64,000 nt of DNA. Origin: Pontibacter amylolyticus (GTDB taxonomy: Bacteria; Bacteroidota; Bacteroidia; Cytophagales; Hymenobacteraceae). Position numbers and translations under genes: made by a program. The notes under the pieces are model-generated. The model did not search any database. It was not told the DNA's origin and saw only the letters and a program-made list of their open reading frames with translations. The stretch lies in assembly GCF_014638845.1 (NCBI RefSeq), contig NZ_BMFP01000003.1, positions 310,001 to 374,000 of the forward strand, written 5' to 3'. Below are positions 53,758-62,138 of the stretch, piece by piece. Each line of letters begins with the position of its first letter. The first letter of the stretch is position 1.

Positions 53758-53763
53758 AATGAA

Positions 53764-53850
53764 TGGCTAAAAGTTGAAAAGTTAATTGTTTTAAAAACTA
53801 ATCTTTTCAATAGAGAACAGACTCCTGATAAAGGGGTCTGTTCTTATTTT
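53764..53850 (+). ncRNA. Candidate small RNA 2 (tandem copy)
   Basis: It matches copy 1 almost base for base over GGCTAAAAGTTGAAAAGTTA, ATTGTT and ACTAATCTTTTCAATA, then ends in a terminator hairpin of different sequence but equal form (GAACAGACTCC / GGGGTCTGTTC, then TTATTTT). Sequence change with preserved pairing supports a selected RNA structure. Confidence 0.6.
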
Positions 53851-53865
53851 ATACCTACCCCAATC

Positions 53866-53905
53866 AAAAAGGGGGGCCCTGACTATAGTCAGGCCCCCCT
53901 TTTTA
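53866..53905 (-). terminator. Terminator for the M16 peptidase operon
   Basis: A near-perfect hairpin: AAAAAGGGGGGCC...TGACTATAGTCA...GGCCCCCCTTTTT, 18 bp after the stop of the downstream M16 gene. Confidence 0.92.
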
Positions 53906-53922
53906 TGTTATGCCTTGTTTTA

Positions 53923-55323
53923 TTAAAGCGCATTCTTTTTCAATTCTGCCTGGAATTTCTTCAGCTGGGGGTCAATCACTTTCTTATCCCCTACTACCAC
54001 CAGGGTCATGTTCTTAGGTGCCATGTACTTTTGGGTGGTTTGCTGTACCTGCTGCGGGGTGATGGCATGAATGTTCTGTACCTGGTTTTCCAGGAAAGAA
54101 TCTGGCAAACCGTGCAGTTTCAGAAAGTTAAGCTGCGACACGATGCCCCAGGGGGAAGAATTACGCAAAACAAACAGGCCAGCTTCGTAGTTCTTGATGC
54201 CTTCCAGTTCTTCCGGCTCAGGGGCCTCTGTAGCCAGGCGATTGATCTCATTCAGTATCTCGCGAAGTGAGTTGCCCGTGTGCTCGGTGGTCACGTCGGC
54301 TACCTGCGCCCAGTCGCCCACCCGGTAGCGCGCGGCCAGCGTACTGTAAGGAGAGTAGGTATAACCTTTGTCTTCGCGGATGTTGCGGGTGATGCGGGAA
54401 CCAAAGGAACCGCCCAGCAGGGAGTTTGTCACACGCAGCGCCATGTAATCGGGATGGGAAGGATCCACCACTGGCAGACCAAAAACAATGGTAGACTGCG
54501 GGGCTCCCGGCCTGTCGATGACGATCATTTCGCTCTTGGTGACAGGCTTTGCAACGGTGATCTGAGGGGCTGCCCCTTTTCGCCAATCGCTTAGCTGACT
54601 GGTAAGCGCCTCCTTCATGGCACCCTGGTCAAACTTACCGGCCACGTATACCGTGGTGCGGTCGGCACCGAACTGCTGCTCGTAAAACTGCTGCACCTGC
54701 TCCCGGGTAAAGCCATCAATCATTTTATCAGTCGGGAAATCGCGGCCATAGGGGTGGTTAGGGTATAGCGCGCCTCTAAACTTCGACTGCGCGATGGCGC
54801 CCGGTTGCTGGCGCAGGAGATTGTTCTGTCGCTTGAAGTCGTTTTTGATCCGGGCCATCTCGGAGTCCGGGAAAGCCGGGTTTTTGAGCAGATCCGCCAT
54901 GATCCCGACCAGTTGAGGGCCATATTCCGACAGTGCTGAACCGGAGATAAATGTCTCGTTCGGACCTACGCTCACTGAGACCGAGCCACCCAATCGGGCA
55001 ACTTCCTGGGCAAGCTGCGTTGCGTTGCGCGTCGCAGTGCCTTCCTGCATCAGGTTGCCTACAATATCGGCCAGACCGTTTTGCTGGGCCGTTTCGTGGA
55101 CGTTTCCTACCTGTACCACCATGCTGACCACCACTTTCGGTACGTCGCCATAAGGCACCATGACAGCAGACAGGCCGTTGTCCAGCTCAAATTCCTGTTT
55201 GGCGGGCAGTTTAAAATCCCGTGGCTTGCCCCCTTCTGGTGGCGTCTGCTTTTGAGCGGCGGCTATACCTGCTGTCAGGGTCAGGATAGCGCTCAAGGCT
55301 ATTGAGAAGATCTTTCTATTCAT
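53923..55323 (-). CDS. M16-family peptidase homologue, non-catalytic subunit
   Basis: 466 residues with a signal peptide (IFSIALSAILTLTAGIAAAQ) and the M16 fold: FELDNGLSAVMVPYGDVPKVVVSMVVQVG, YPNHPYGRDFPTDKMIDG, FGLPVVDPSHPDYMALRVTNSLLGGSFGSRITRNIREDKGYTYSPYS in part. Where M16 proteases have HxxEH, this protein has GLADIVGNLMQEGT, so zinc cannot be bound there. Its Arg/Tyr pocket (REDKGYTYSPYS) is present, as in the regulatory subunits of two-chain M16 enzymes. It is 5 bp downstream of the active subunit gene. Confidence 0.9.
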   Translation of the reverse strand: MNRKIFSIALSAILTLTAGIAAAQKQTPPEGGKPRDFKLPAKQEFELDNGLSAVMVPYGDVPKVVVSMVVQVGNVHETAQQNGLADIVGNLMQEGTATRNATQLAQEVARLGGSVSVSVGPNETFISGSALSEYGPQLVGIMADLLKNPAFPDSEMARIKNDFKRQNNLLRQQPGAIAQSKFRGALYPNHPYGRDFPTDKMIDGFTREQVQQFYEQQFGADRTTVYVAGKFDQGAMKEALTSQLSDWRKGAAPQITVAKPVTKSEMIVIDRPGAPQSTIVFGLPVVDPSHPDYMALRVTNSLLGGSFGSRITRNIREDKGYTYSPYSTLAARYRVGDWAQVADVTTEHTGNSLREILNEINRLATEAPEPEELEGIKNYEAGLFVLRNSSPWGIVSQLNFLKLHGLPDSFLENQVQNIHAITPQQVQQTTQKYMAPKNMTLVVVGDKKVIDPQLKKFQAELKKNAL

Positions 55324-55328
55324 GGCGC

Positions 55329-56783
55329 TTAGCTTTTTGCAAGTGGGTTAACAACAAGAACAGTGCGGTTGGTCGGACGCAGGTACTCCTCGATGGTCTT
55401 GCGGAGCAATTCAGGCGTCACTTTCCGGAACTCTGACTCCAGCCGGTTGATGCGGGCCGGATCATCGTCGAACAAAGCAAAGGTGGCCAGCAGATCGGCT
55501 TTGCCGAAACCTGAGGAGGCGCTTACCTGATCGTAGAGGGAAGAGCGTATCTTCACAATCGCCAGGTCAATCAACTCCTGGTCAATTCCTTCCTGCTGCA
55601 GCTTCTGAATCTCTGCGTCCAGCACTTTCACGATTTCATCGGATTTCACATTCTGGTCATGGATCAGGCTGCCCATCCAGAGCATCGGGCCGTTGTAATT
55701 ATACATATTGCCCAAAAAGGCGTTGATGCCGCCATCCACAGAAGCGGTATAGCCCCGCTCCTGTACCAGCGCCTGGTACAGACGACTGTCGTTGCCCTGC
55801 AACAGGATCTGGTCAAGCAGCCCCATGGCGTAGTACTCCGGAGAGTTGCGCTCGGGCATGTGGTAGGCAAAAGCCAGGGCCGGGCGATTTGCGAGTTTGT
55901 CGTCTTTGGTGAAGCGCTGCTCTTTTTCCTGGCGCGGTTCGGTAAGGTCGACGGGTGCCGGTAAGTTGACGGAAGGTATGCCGCCAAAGTACTGCTGAAT
56001 CCAGTTTTTGGCATCACCCGCCTCAAAGTCACCCACCACGACGAGTACGGCATTGTTTGGAGAGTAGAACGTGTCAAAAAAGGACTGCACATCCTTGAGC
56101 GTGGCTGCATCCAGGTCTTTGAGGTCGCCATAAAAGTTATGTGCATTGTACCAGTTCTTGTTGGCATACTGCGGCATGTCGAGCCAGGGAAAGCCACCGT
56201 AAGGCTGGTTGAGTACGTTCACCTTCACTTCGTTTTTCACCACGCCCTGCTGGTTGGTCAGGTTCTCCTGGGTGATGTTGAGCCCCTTCATGCGGTCAGC
56301 CTCAGCCCAGAGCATGGTTTCCAGCTTATGCGCCGGCACGATCTCAAAGTAGTTGGTGAAGTCAAAACGGGTGGAGCCGTTCAGGATGCCACCGTTTTTC
56401 TGAATGAGCTGAATGAACTCCATCTTGCCCAGGTTATCGGAGCCCTGGAACATCATGTGCTCAAACAGGTGGGCGAAACCAGTGCGGTCTTTGGGCTCGT
56501 TCCGGAAGCCGATGTTATAGTACACGGCGATGGTAGCTATGGGAGCCGTCTTGTCCTGCGACAACACGACCTTCAGGCCATTGTCCAGGGTATAGTAGTC
56601 CACCGGGATCTGATAGGCTGATTCGGTCCCCGTATTCTCCGGGGTTGCGGGGACGCTCTCCGCTGTTGCCGTAGTGGTATCTGGAGACTGGGTCGTGGTC
56701 CGCTGTCCGCAGGCACTCCAACTGAGCAGCAATGCCAGGGCGCCCCATCTCACATAGTTTTGAAAAGGTGTGTGATTCATCAT
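55329..56783 (-). CDS. M16-family zinc peptidase, catalytic subunit (lipoprotein)
   Basis: 484 residues; lipoprotein signal VRWGALALLLSWSAC. The inverted zinc motif HLFEH is in TGFAHLFEHMMFQGSDN, with the downstream Glu ligand region GVVKNEVKVN. An in-frame second ATG (56780) is an equally possible start. With the following subunit it should form a heterodimeric clamshell protease like mitochondrial processing peptidase, acting on peptides in the periplasm. Confidence 0.92.
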   Translation of the reverse strand: MMNHTPFQNYVRWGALALLLSWSACGQRTTTQSPDTTTATAESVPATPENTGTESAYQIPVDYYTLDNGLKVVLSQDKTAPIATIAVYYNIGFRNEPKDRTGFAHLFEHMMFQGSDNLGKMEFIQLIQKNGGILNGSTRFDFTNYFEIVPAHKLETMLWAEADRMKGLNITQENLTNQQGVVKNEVKVNVLNQPYGGFPWLDMPQYANKNWYNAHNFYGDLKDLDAATLKDVQSFFDTFYSPNNAVLVVVGDFEAGDAKNWIQQYFGGIPSVNLPAPVDLTEPRQEKEQRFTKDDKLANRPALAFAYHMPERNSPEYYAMGLLDQILLQGNDSRLYQALVQERGYTASVDGGINAFLGNMYNYNGPMLWMGSLIHDQNVKSDEIVKVLDAEIQKLQQEGIDQELIDLAIVKIRSSLYDQVSASSGFGKADLLATFALFDDDPARINRLESEFRKVTPELLRKTIEEYLRPTNRTVLVVNPLAKS

Positions 56784-56904
56784 GCGCTGATTTTAAGGTG
56801 GAAACTTAGATAAGCCTTAATTCAGGAGATAGTACGTAAACGAACTAAAATATATGCCAAAAAATATGGTTAATTTTAAAATAAGCCTTGCACTATATAA
56901 AAAA

Positions 56905-56942
56905 GAAAGCCTGTGCATAAATCTCTTATGCACAGGCTTTAC
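56905..56942 (-). terminator. Terminator for the second fasciclin gene
   Basis: 15-bp perfect arms AAAGCCTGTGCATAA and TTATGCACAGGCTTT with a 5-nt loop, located 27 bp after the gene's stop. Confidence 0.88.
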
Positions 56943-56966
56943 CTTCTTGCTAAGCGATAAAATTCT

Positions 56967-57524
56967 TTATTCCGGCAACAAGACCTGGTCTATTACGTGA
57001 ATGATACCGTTTGAAGCAGGTATAGAAGCAATGATCTTGACGCCGTTGACAGTTGGCTGATCGCCTTCCAGACCGAGATTCACGCGACCACCGTTTACCT
57101 GGCCAAGCGTCATGTCGTTGTCAAAACGCTCAGCAGGGATAACACCCACGTACACGTGGTATTGCAGGATGTTCCGTAACTTACTGCGGTTCTCTGGTTT
57201 CAGAAGGTCGTCTACTGTGCCTGCCGGCAATTTATCGAAAGCGGCATTGGTAGGCGCAAATACTGTGAACGGGCCTGCATTGGTCAACGCATCCACGAGC
57301 CCGCCGGCTTTTACGGCGGCTACCAGCGTAGAGTGGTCCTTCGACCCGGCTGCGATCTGCACCACGTTCTGCTGCGACTGGTCATCAGCTACGGCAGACT
57401 GGCCTGCGGCTTGTTCGGTTTCTGCTTCAGGGGCCGCTACAGCCGTCTCGGGCTGGCTCTCCGTATTGCACGAGGTCAGCAGACCAAAGGCAATAGCTAT
57501 CAAGGCAACATGTAAACTTTTCAT
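56967..57524 (-). CDS. Fasciclin-domain lipoprotein, second paralogue
   Basis: 185 residues from ATG at 57524 (MKSLHVALIAIAFGLLTSC, lipoprotein signal); the longer frame to 57578 has no signal. An Ala/Glu-rich linker precedes one FAS1 domain with TLVAAVKAGGLVDALTNAGPFTVFAPTNAAFDKLPAGTVDDLL, ILQYHVYVG and NGIIHVIDQVLLPE. It is closely similar in layout to the protein at 27906-28478 and probably a surface or periplasmic adhesion module. Confidence 0.92.
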   Translation of the reverse strand: MKSLHVALIAIAFGLLTSCNTESQPETAVAAPEAETEQAAGQSAVADDQSQQNVVQIAAGSKDHSTLVAAVKAGGLVDALTNAGPFTVFAPTNAAFDKLPAGTVDDLLKPENRSKLRNILQYHVYVGVIPAERFDNDMTLGQVNGGRVNLGLEGDQPTVNGVKIIASIPASNGIIHVIDQVLLPE

Positions 57525-57626
57525 TTTCGTTAGGTGGTTTAGTTTGATGATACAATATTCCGTAATTTCCATTGTCATAAATATGATGGTGATTAGTCTA
57601 AAAGATGATATTGGTTACTATTTTCT

Positions 57627-59240
57627 ATGAGAAGCAAAAATGAACTGCGTGAGACCATTTTCCGTCACCTGGATGGTATTGTAACAGCACCGACGGCCTA
57701 CACGCTTCACAAGCACGGCGTGCTGGATTACTTGCTGCAACAGCAGAAAGCTAGCCTGGAGGAACTGGCAACCCGGTTCAAGGCAAACGACGGCTACCTG
57801 AATGTGGCGCTGCGCGTGCTCTGCTCGCAGGGTTGGCTGGAACAGGAACTGGACAATGCCACCGACCAGGTCACCTACCGCGTGGCCGACCGCGGACGCA
57901 TGGCTTTTCCACTGGTATACCTGTATGAGGATGTCGTGAAGCTCATGCAGTTATCCGGCAACTACCATCCTCGCAAATTTGAAAAGGAACCGTATCAGCT
58001 TTGGGCGCAGGTGGCTGACCGGTACAAAGAAGGGTATGGCCTTAACCTTTCAGACAACCCGGAAGAGCGCACTGTGCAGGAGCAGGTACTGAAGCACATC
58101 GAAGGACTGCTGATGGGCCCGACCATTGTGCTGCTGGGCATGAACGGCATGTTTCACAAATACTTTATGGAAAGCCGCTTCAGCCCGGAGGAATTTCACG
58201 AAAACCACGAAGACTTCCGCAAGATACTGGACCTGTTCGCCCATTTGGGCTGGTTCCGGAAGGTGCGTGACCAGTATGAGTACACGGACGAAGGCATTTT
58301 CTTTGCCAAGCGGGGCAGCGCCTACGGGGTAACGGTCTCTTACATCCCGACTTTCCGCCACCTCGACGAGCTGATCTTCGGCAATCCAAACATTCTCTGG
58401 GACAAGCCGGAAGGCGCGCCCGAACTGCACGTGGACCGTGAGATGAACGTGTGGGGCAGCGGCGGAGCGCATGCCACTTACTTCAATGTGATCGACGAGA
58501 TCATCATCGAGCTTTTTAACCGGCCCATCCACGAGCAGCCGAAAGGTATACTGGACATGGGTTGTGGCAACGGCGCCTTCCTGCAGCACATGTTTGAGGT
58601 GATTGAGCGGCAGACCGCCCGTGGAAAAATGCTGGACCAGTACCCGCTCTTTCTGGTGGGGGCCGATTATAACCAGGCAGCGCTTAAAGTGACCCGGGCC
58701 AACCTGATCAAAGCCGACATCTGGGCCAAGGTGATCTGGGGTGATATCGGACGTCCGGACCTGCTGGCCCAGGACCTGCGCGAGAATTACAACATCGACC
58801 TGAAGGAACTGCTTAACGTGCGCACCTTCCTCGACCATAACCGCATCTGGGAGCGGCCTGCCCAGCGCACCGAAAACAGGCAGAGCCAATCGACCGGCGC
58901 CTTCGCTTTCCGGGGCCGGCGCATAAGCAACAATGAGGTAGAGGATAACCTGCTGGAGCACCTCAAAAAGTGGACACCCTATGTGGATAAGTTCGGCCTG
59001 CTGACCATGGAACTGCATACCATCCCTCCTGCCCTGGCGGCAGCAAACCTGGGCAAGACAGCAGCCACTGCCTACGATGCAACGCATGGATTCTCAGACC
59101 AATACATTGTGGAGGTGGAAGTATTCCATAAAGTAGCAGGGGAAGCCGGCCTGCACCCTGACAAAGGGGCTTTCCGCCGCTTCCCGGACTCTGACATGGC
59201 GACCATCAGCATCAACCTGCTGAAAGGCAGAACACAGTGA
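57627..59240 (+). CDS. Class I SAM-dependent methyltransferase, AprA/SxtA-MT-like
   Basis: 537 residues. The first ~250 form winged-helix-like and lid regions (GIVTAPTAYTLHKHGVLDYLLQ, then a second HTH-like copy, HEDFRKILDLFAHLGWFRKV). The SAM-binding core has GILDMGCGNGAFLQHMFEVI, and the active-site region has VRTFLDHNRIWERP. The arrangement recalls stand-alone relatives of the methyltransferase domains in the AprA, SxtA and GphF loading modules, where a GNAT domain follows directly. Here a GNAT gene starts 10 bp downstream. No PKS or ACP gene is in view; the substrate is unknown. Confidence 0.7.
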   Translation: MRSKNELRETIFRHLDGIVTAPTAYTLHKHGVLDYLLQQQKASLEELATRFKANDGYLNVALRVLCSQGWLEQELDNATDQVTYRVADRGRMAFPLVYLYEDVVKLMQLSGNYHPRKFEKEPYQLWAQVADRYKEGYGLNLSDNPEERTVQEQVLKHIEGLLMGPTIVLLGMNGMFHKYFMESRFSPEEFHENHEDFRKILDLFAHLGWFRKVRDQYEYTDEGIFFAKRGSAYGVTVSYIPTFRHLDELIFGNPNILWDKPEGAPELHVDREMNVWGSGGAHATYFNVIDEIIIELFNRPIHEQPKGILDMGCGNGAFLQHMFEVIERQTARGKMLDQYPLFLVGADYNQAALKVTRANLIKADIWAKVIWGDIGRPDLLAQDLRENYNIDLKELLNVRTFLDHNRIWERPAQRTENRQSQSTGAFAFRGRRISNNEVEDNLLEHLKKWTPYVDKFGLLTMELHTIPPALAAANLGKTAATAYDATHGFSDQYIVEVEVFHKVAGEAGLHPDKGAFRRFPDSDMATISINLLKGRTQ

Positions 59241-59250
59241 GGCTATCCCT

Positions 59251-59700
59251 ATGTTGACCATCCGCAAAGCCGAACTGAGCGATCTCAGAGCCATCAAATC
59301 CATCGACCAGCTGTCATTCGGTGCCGATAGCTACCCGCTTTTCGTGCTGCGCCAGTTCTACGATATCACGGGCGACTACCTGTTAGTTGCAGAAACGGAT
59401 GGCGCTGTAGTGGGCTATATGCTGTCGCACCTGGACGTCGAAAAGAAAGCGGGTTGGCTGCTCTCGCTGGGGGTGTTGCCAGCGCACCGGGGCAAGCGCA
59501 TCGGGGAAAATCTGATGACTGCCACCATGGCCCTGATGGAAGCCAAAGGCGTGAGGGCGCTATACCTGACCGTGCACCCTGACAATGCCACCGGCATCAG
59601 CATCTATACCCGTCTTGGTTTTAGCGTGCAGCAGGAAGTTCCGGACTACTATCTCGACAACAGCCCGCGCCTTTTCATGAGCAGACAGGTAAAGCTGTAG
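59251..59700 (+). CDS. GNAT-family N-acetyltransferase
   Basis: 149 residues with a complete GNAT fold: LTIRKAELSDLRAIKSIDQLSFG (start), the acetyl-CoA pyrophosphate loop in LGVLPAHRGKRIGENLM (RxGxxIG-like) and LTVHPDNATGISIYTRLGFSVQQ at the C-terminal half. It is RimI-like in size. It lies 10 bp after the methyltransferase gene and is almost certainly co-transcribed with it. Confidence 0.9.
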   Translation: MLTIRKAELSDLRAIKSIDQLSFGADSYPLFVLRQFYDITGDYLLVAETDGAVVGYMLSHLDVEKKAGWLLSLGVLPAHRGKRIGENLMTATMALMEAKGVRALYLTVHPDNATGISIYTRLGFSVQQEVPDYYLDNSPRLFMSRQVKL

Positions 59701-59851
59701 CTATACCTGCGGGCTCCCAGGTGAATGGCACCAAAATTGACTCCTAAACTTTAAACCGGCTTATGGTGTTACAGGAAAGCAAGGCCTTAACACGGGCTGT
59801 CCAAAAAATAAACATCATTTTTTCGCTTATTTGCCTTATTTTAGGCCATTC

Positions 59852-59881
59852 AAAAAAGCCCTGTAAGCAGGACTTCTTTTT
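59852..59881. other. Terminator-like hairpin upstream of the M13 peptidase gene
   Basis: AAAAAAGCCCTG, TAAG, CAGGACTTCTTTTT: a short stem with A- and T-tracts ending about 27 bp before the M13 start codon. It may terminate the methyltransferase/GNAT transcript or lie in the leader of the M13 gene. Confidence 0.4.
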
Positions 59882-59907
59882 GAGCATTTTAAAACAATCA
59901 ATCTAAC

Positions 59908-62013
59908 ATGAAAAACACAAAAGACACTACTAATCTGTCTCAGACTAAGGGAGAGTCGTCTGTCTGGAAAAACCGCCTGAGAATCTTACTCTTCGGTGCG
60001 GCCACTTTCTGCGCACTGGAGGCTTCGGCCCAGAACGGCGGCAAGCCTGCCGGCCAGGACAAGTTCATCGACAAGTCCAACATGGACACCAAGGTGAAGC
60101 CCGGCGACGATTTCTATACCTACGCAAATGGCGTTTGGCTGCAGAAAAACCCGGTACCTGCCAAAGAAACACGCTGGGGTAGCTTCAACCAGCTGCGCGA
60201 CTTCAACATCATCGCCGTTCGCACGATCCTGAACGATGCCGCTGCCAAAACAAGCGCACCGGCCGGTTCGGTGGAGCGCCGCGTGGGTGACTTCTATGCC
60301 GCCGCTATGGACAGCGCAGCGATTGAGAAGCTGGGCTATACCCCTATCAAAGCTGATCTGGAGCGCATCAAAGGTATACAGGATGTGAACGGTGTGCTGC
60401 ATGAAGTAGCGACACTGCGCAGCACAGGAGCAGCTGCCCCTATGTTTGGCTTCTATGTGGGCCAGGACCGTAAGAACGTGGAAGTGATGATTCCGCAACT
60501 GAGCCAGGGCGGCACCACCCTGCCTGACCGCGACTACTACCTGAAGAACGACGCCCGCACCACTCGCATTCAGGATGCCTACAAAACCTACATCACCAAA
60601 CTCTTCACCCTGACCGGTGTTGATCAGGCTACTGCTCAGAAGAACGCCGAGACGATCTTCAACATCGAAAAGCAGATGGCAGCCGCGCAGATGGCCCGCG
60701 TGGAGATGCGTGACCCGCACAAGACCTACAACAAGTTTGCCGTAGCCGACTTCAGCAAAACCACGCCGAATATGGACTGGAAATCGCTGATGGCAAAGAT
60801 GAAGGTTAGCGGTGAGGATACCGTTCTGGTGAACAACCCGAAATTCTTCACAGAGCTGAACGGCATGCTGACGGCTACCCCGGTAGCTGACTGGCAGACC
60901 TACCTGCAGTGGAACGTGCTGAAATCAGCAGCTCCATACCTAAGCTCGGATTTTGTGGACGCAAACTTCGCCTTCACCCAGATCCTCTCAGGCCAGAAGG
61001 TGCAGACACCACGCTGGCAGCGTATGTCACAGCTGACAGATGGCACTATAGGTGAGCTTCTTGGCCAGCTGTACGTGCAGAAACACTTTAAGCCGGAAGC
61101 AAAGGCGCGCATGGACGAAATGATCGCCAACCTGATCAAAGCCTACGAGATCCGCATCAAAGGACTGGACTGGATGTCTGCCGAAACAAAGGAAAAGGCA
61201 CTGGCCAAACTTGGTACTTTCCGTCCGAAAGTGGGTTACCCTGAGAAGTGGAAAACGTACGATGGACTGGAAGTGAACCGCAATACCTTCTTCCAGAACG
61301 TGCGCAACGCCGGCCAGTGGGGCTACAACGACATGATCAGCCAGCTGGGCAAACCGGTTGACAGAACCAAGTGGGGTATGACGCCTCCGACCGTGAACGC
61401 CTACTACAGCCCGGTGATGAACGAGATCGTGTTCCCGGCTGGTATCCTGCAGTTCCCGTTCTTCGACCCGAACGCGGATGATGCGGTGAACTACGGTGGT
61501 ATCGGTGCTGTGATCGGACATGAGATCTCCCACGGTTTCGACGACTCCGGTAGCCAGTACGACAAAGACGGTAACCTGCGCAACTGGTGGACGGCCGAAG
61601 ACCGCAGCCGCTTCCAGGCAAAAGCCGATCAGCTGGTGCAGCAGTTCAACGACTATACCGTACAGGACACCATCCATGTGAACGGAAAGCTGACACTGGG
61701 TGAAAACATCGGTGACCTGGGTGGCCTGAGTGCCGCTTACGAAGCCTTTAAAATGACCAAGCAGGGCAAGTCTAAGAAGAAGATTGACGGCTTTACGCCA
61801 GACCAGCGCTTCTTCCTGGCCTGGGCACAGGTATGGAGAACGAACATCCTGCCCGAGACGGAGGCGCAGCTGATCCTGACGGACACGCACTCACCGGGTA
61901 AGTACCGCACCATTGGTGCACCCGTGAACATGGACGCCTGGTACAAGGCCTTCAAAGTGAAGCCGGGTGACGCGCTATACATTGCGCCGGAAGACAGAAT
62001 CAGAATCTGGTAA
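59908..62013 (+). CDS. M13-family metallopeptidase (neprilysin/PepO-like)
   Basis: 701 residues with an N-terminal signal region (ILLFGAATFCALEASAQ) after a 25-residue polar head. The long M13 N-domain (DDFYTYANGVWLQKNPVPAKETRWGSF) leads to the catalytic domain with NAYYSPVMNEIVFPAGILQFPFFD, the zinc motif IGHEISHGFDDSGSQYDKDGN (HExxH) and the third ligand Glu in ENIGDLGGL. The C-terminal RTIGAPVNMDAWYKAF is typical. It cleaves oligopeptides in the periplasm or outside. It is monocistronic with a strong terminator. Confidence 0.94.
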   Translation: MKNTKDTTNLSQTKGESSVWKNRLRILLFGAATFCALEASAQNGGKPAGQDKFIDKSNMDTKVKPGDDFYTYANGVWLQKNPVPAKETRWGSFNQLRDFNIIAVRTILNDAAAKTSAPAGSVERRVGDFYAAAMDSAAIEKLGYTPIKADLERIKGIQDVNGVLHEVATLRSTGAAAPMFGFYVGQDRKNVEVMIPQLSQGGTTLPDRDYYLKNDARTTRIQDAYKTYITKLFTLTGVDQATAQKNAETIFNIEKQMAAAQMARVEMRDPHKTYNKFAVADFSKTTPNMDWKSLMAKMKVSGEDTVLVNNPKFFTELNGMLTATPVADWQTYLQWNVLKSAAPYLSSDFVDANFAFTQILSGQKVQTPRWQRMSQLTDGTIGELLGQLYVQKHFKPEAKARMDEMIANLIKAYEIRIKGLDWMSAETKEKALAKLGTFRPKVGYPEKWKTYDGLEVNRNTFFQNVRNAGQWGYNDMISQLGKPVDRTKWGMTPPTVNAYYSPVMNEIVFPAGILQFPFFDPNADDAVNYGGIGAVIGHEISHGFDDSGSQYDKDGNLRNWWTAEDRSRFQAKADQLVQQFNDYTVQDTIHVNGKLTLGENIGDLGGLSAAYEAFKMTKQGKSKKKIDGFTPDQRFFLAWAQVWRTNILPETEAQLILTDTHSPGKYRTIGAPVNMDAWYKAFKVKPGDALYIAPEDRIRIW

Positions 62014-62032
62014 CCAGCGCATCGCTCAATTC

Positions 62033-62070
62033 AAAAGCCCTCCCGATCGTCATGATCGGGAGGGCTTTTT
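62033..62070 (+). terminator. Terminator after the M13 gene
   Basis: AAAAGCCCTCCCGATC / GATCGGGAGGGCTTTT, a 16-bp perfect stem, a 5-nt loop and a run of eight Ts. Confidence 0.95.
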
Positions 62071-62104
62071 TTTGGGAATTTTATGGCCAGTAACCAGCGT
62101 CAGC

Positions 62105-62138
62105 AGGTATAGCGTTATCAGATTGTCAAGCTATACCT
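62105..62138. repeat. Inverted octamer pair between convergent genes
   Basis: AGGTATAGC (62105-62113) and GCTATACCT (62130-62138) face each other between the M13 and mqo genes. The right copy overlaps the mqo stop codon (62137-62139). Confidence 0.8.

Noticed and set aside
53529..53810. 93-codon minus-strand frame between the small-RNA copies
   Set aside because: It overlaps the promoter and conserved body of the second copy, has no protein-like features, and the duplication explains its sequence better.
58050..59087. 345-codon open frame on the minus strand
   Set aside because: It is antisense to the methyltransferase gene, has no recognisable domain and follows the codon phase of the real gene; a high-GC shadow.
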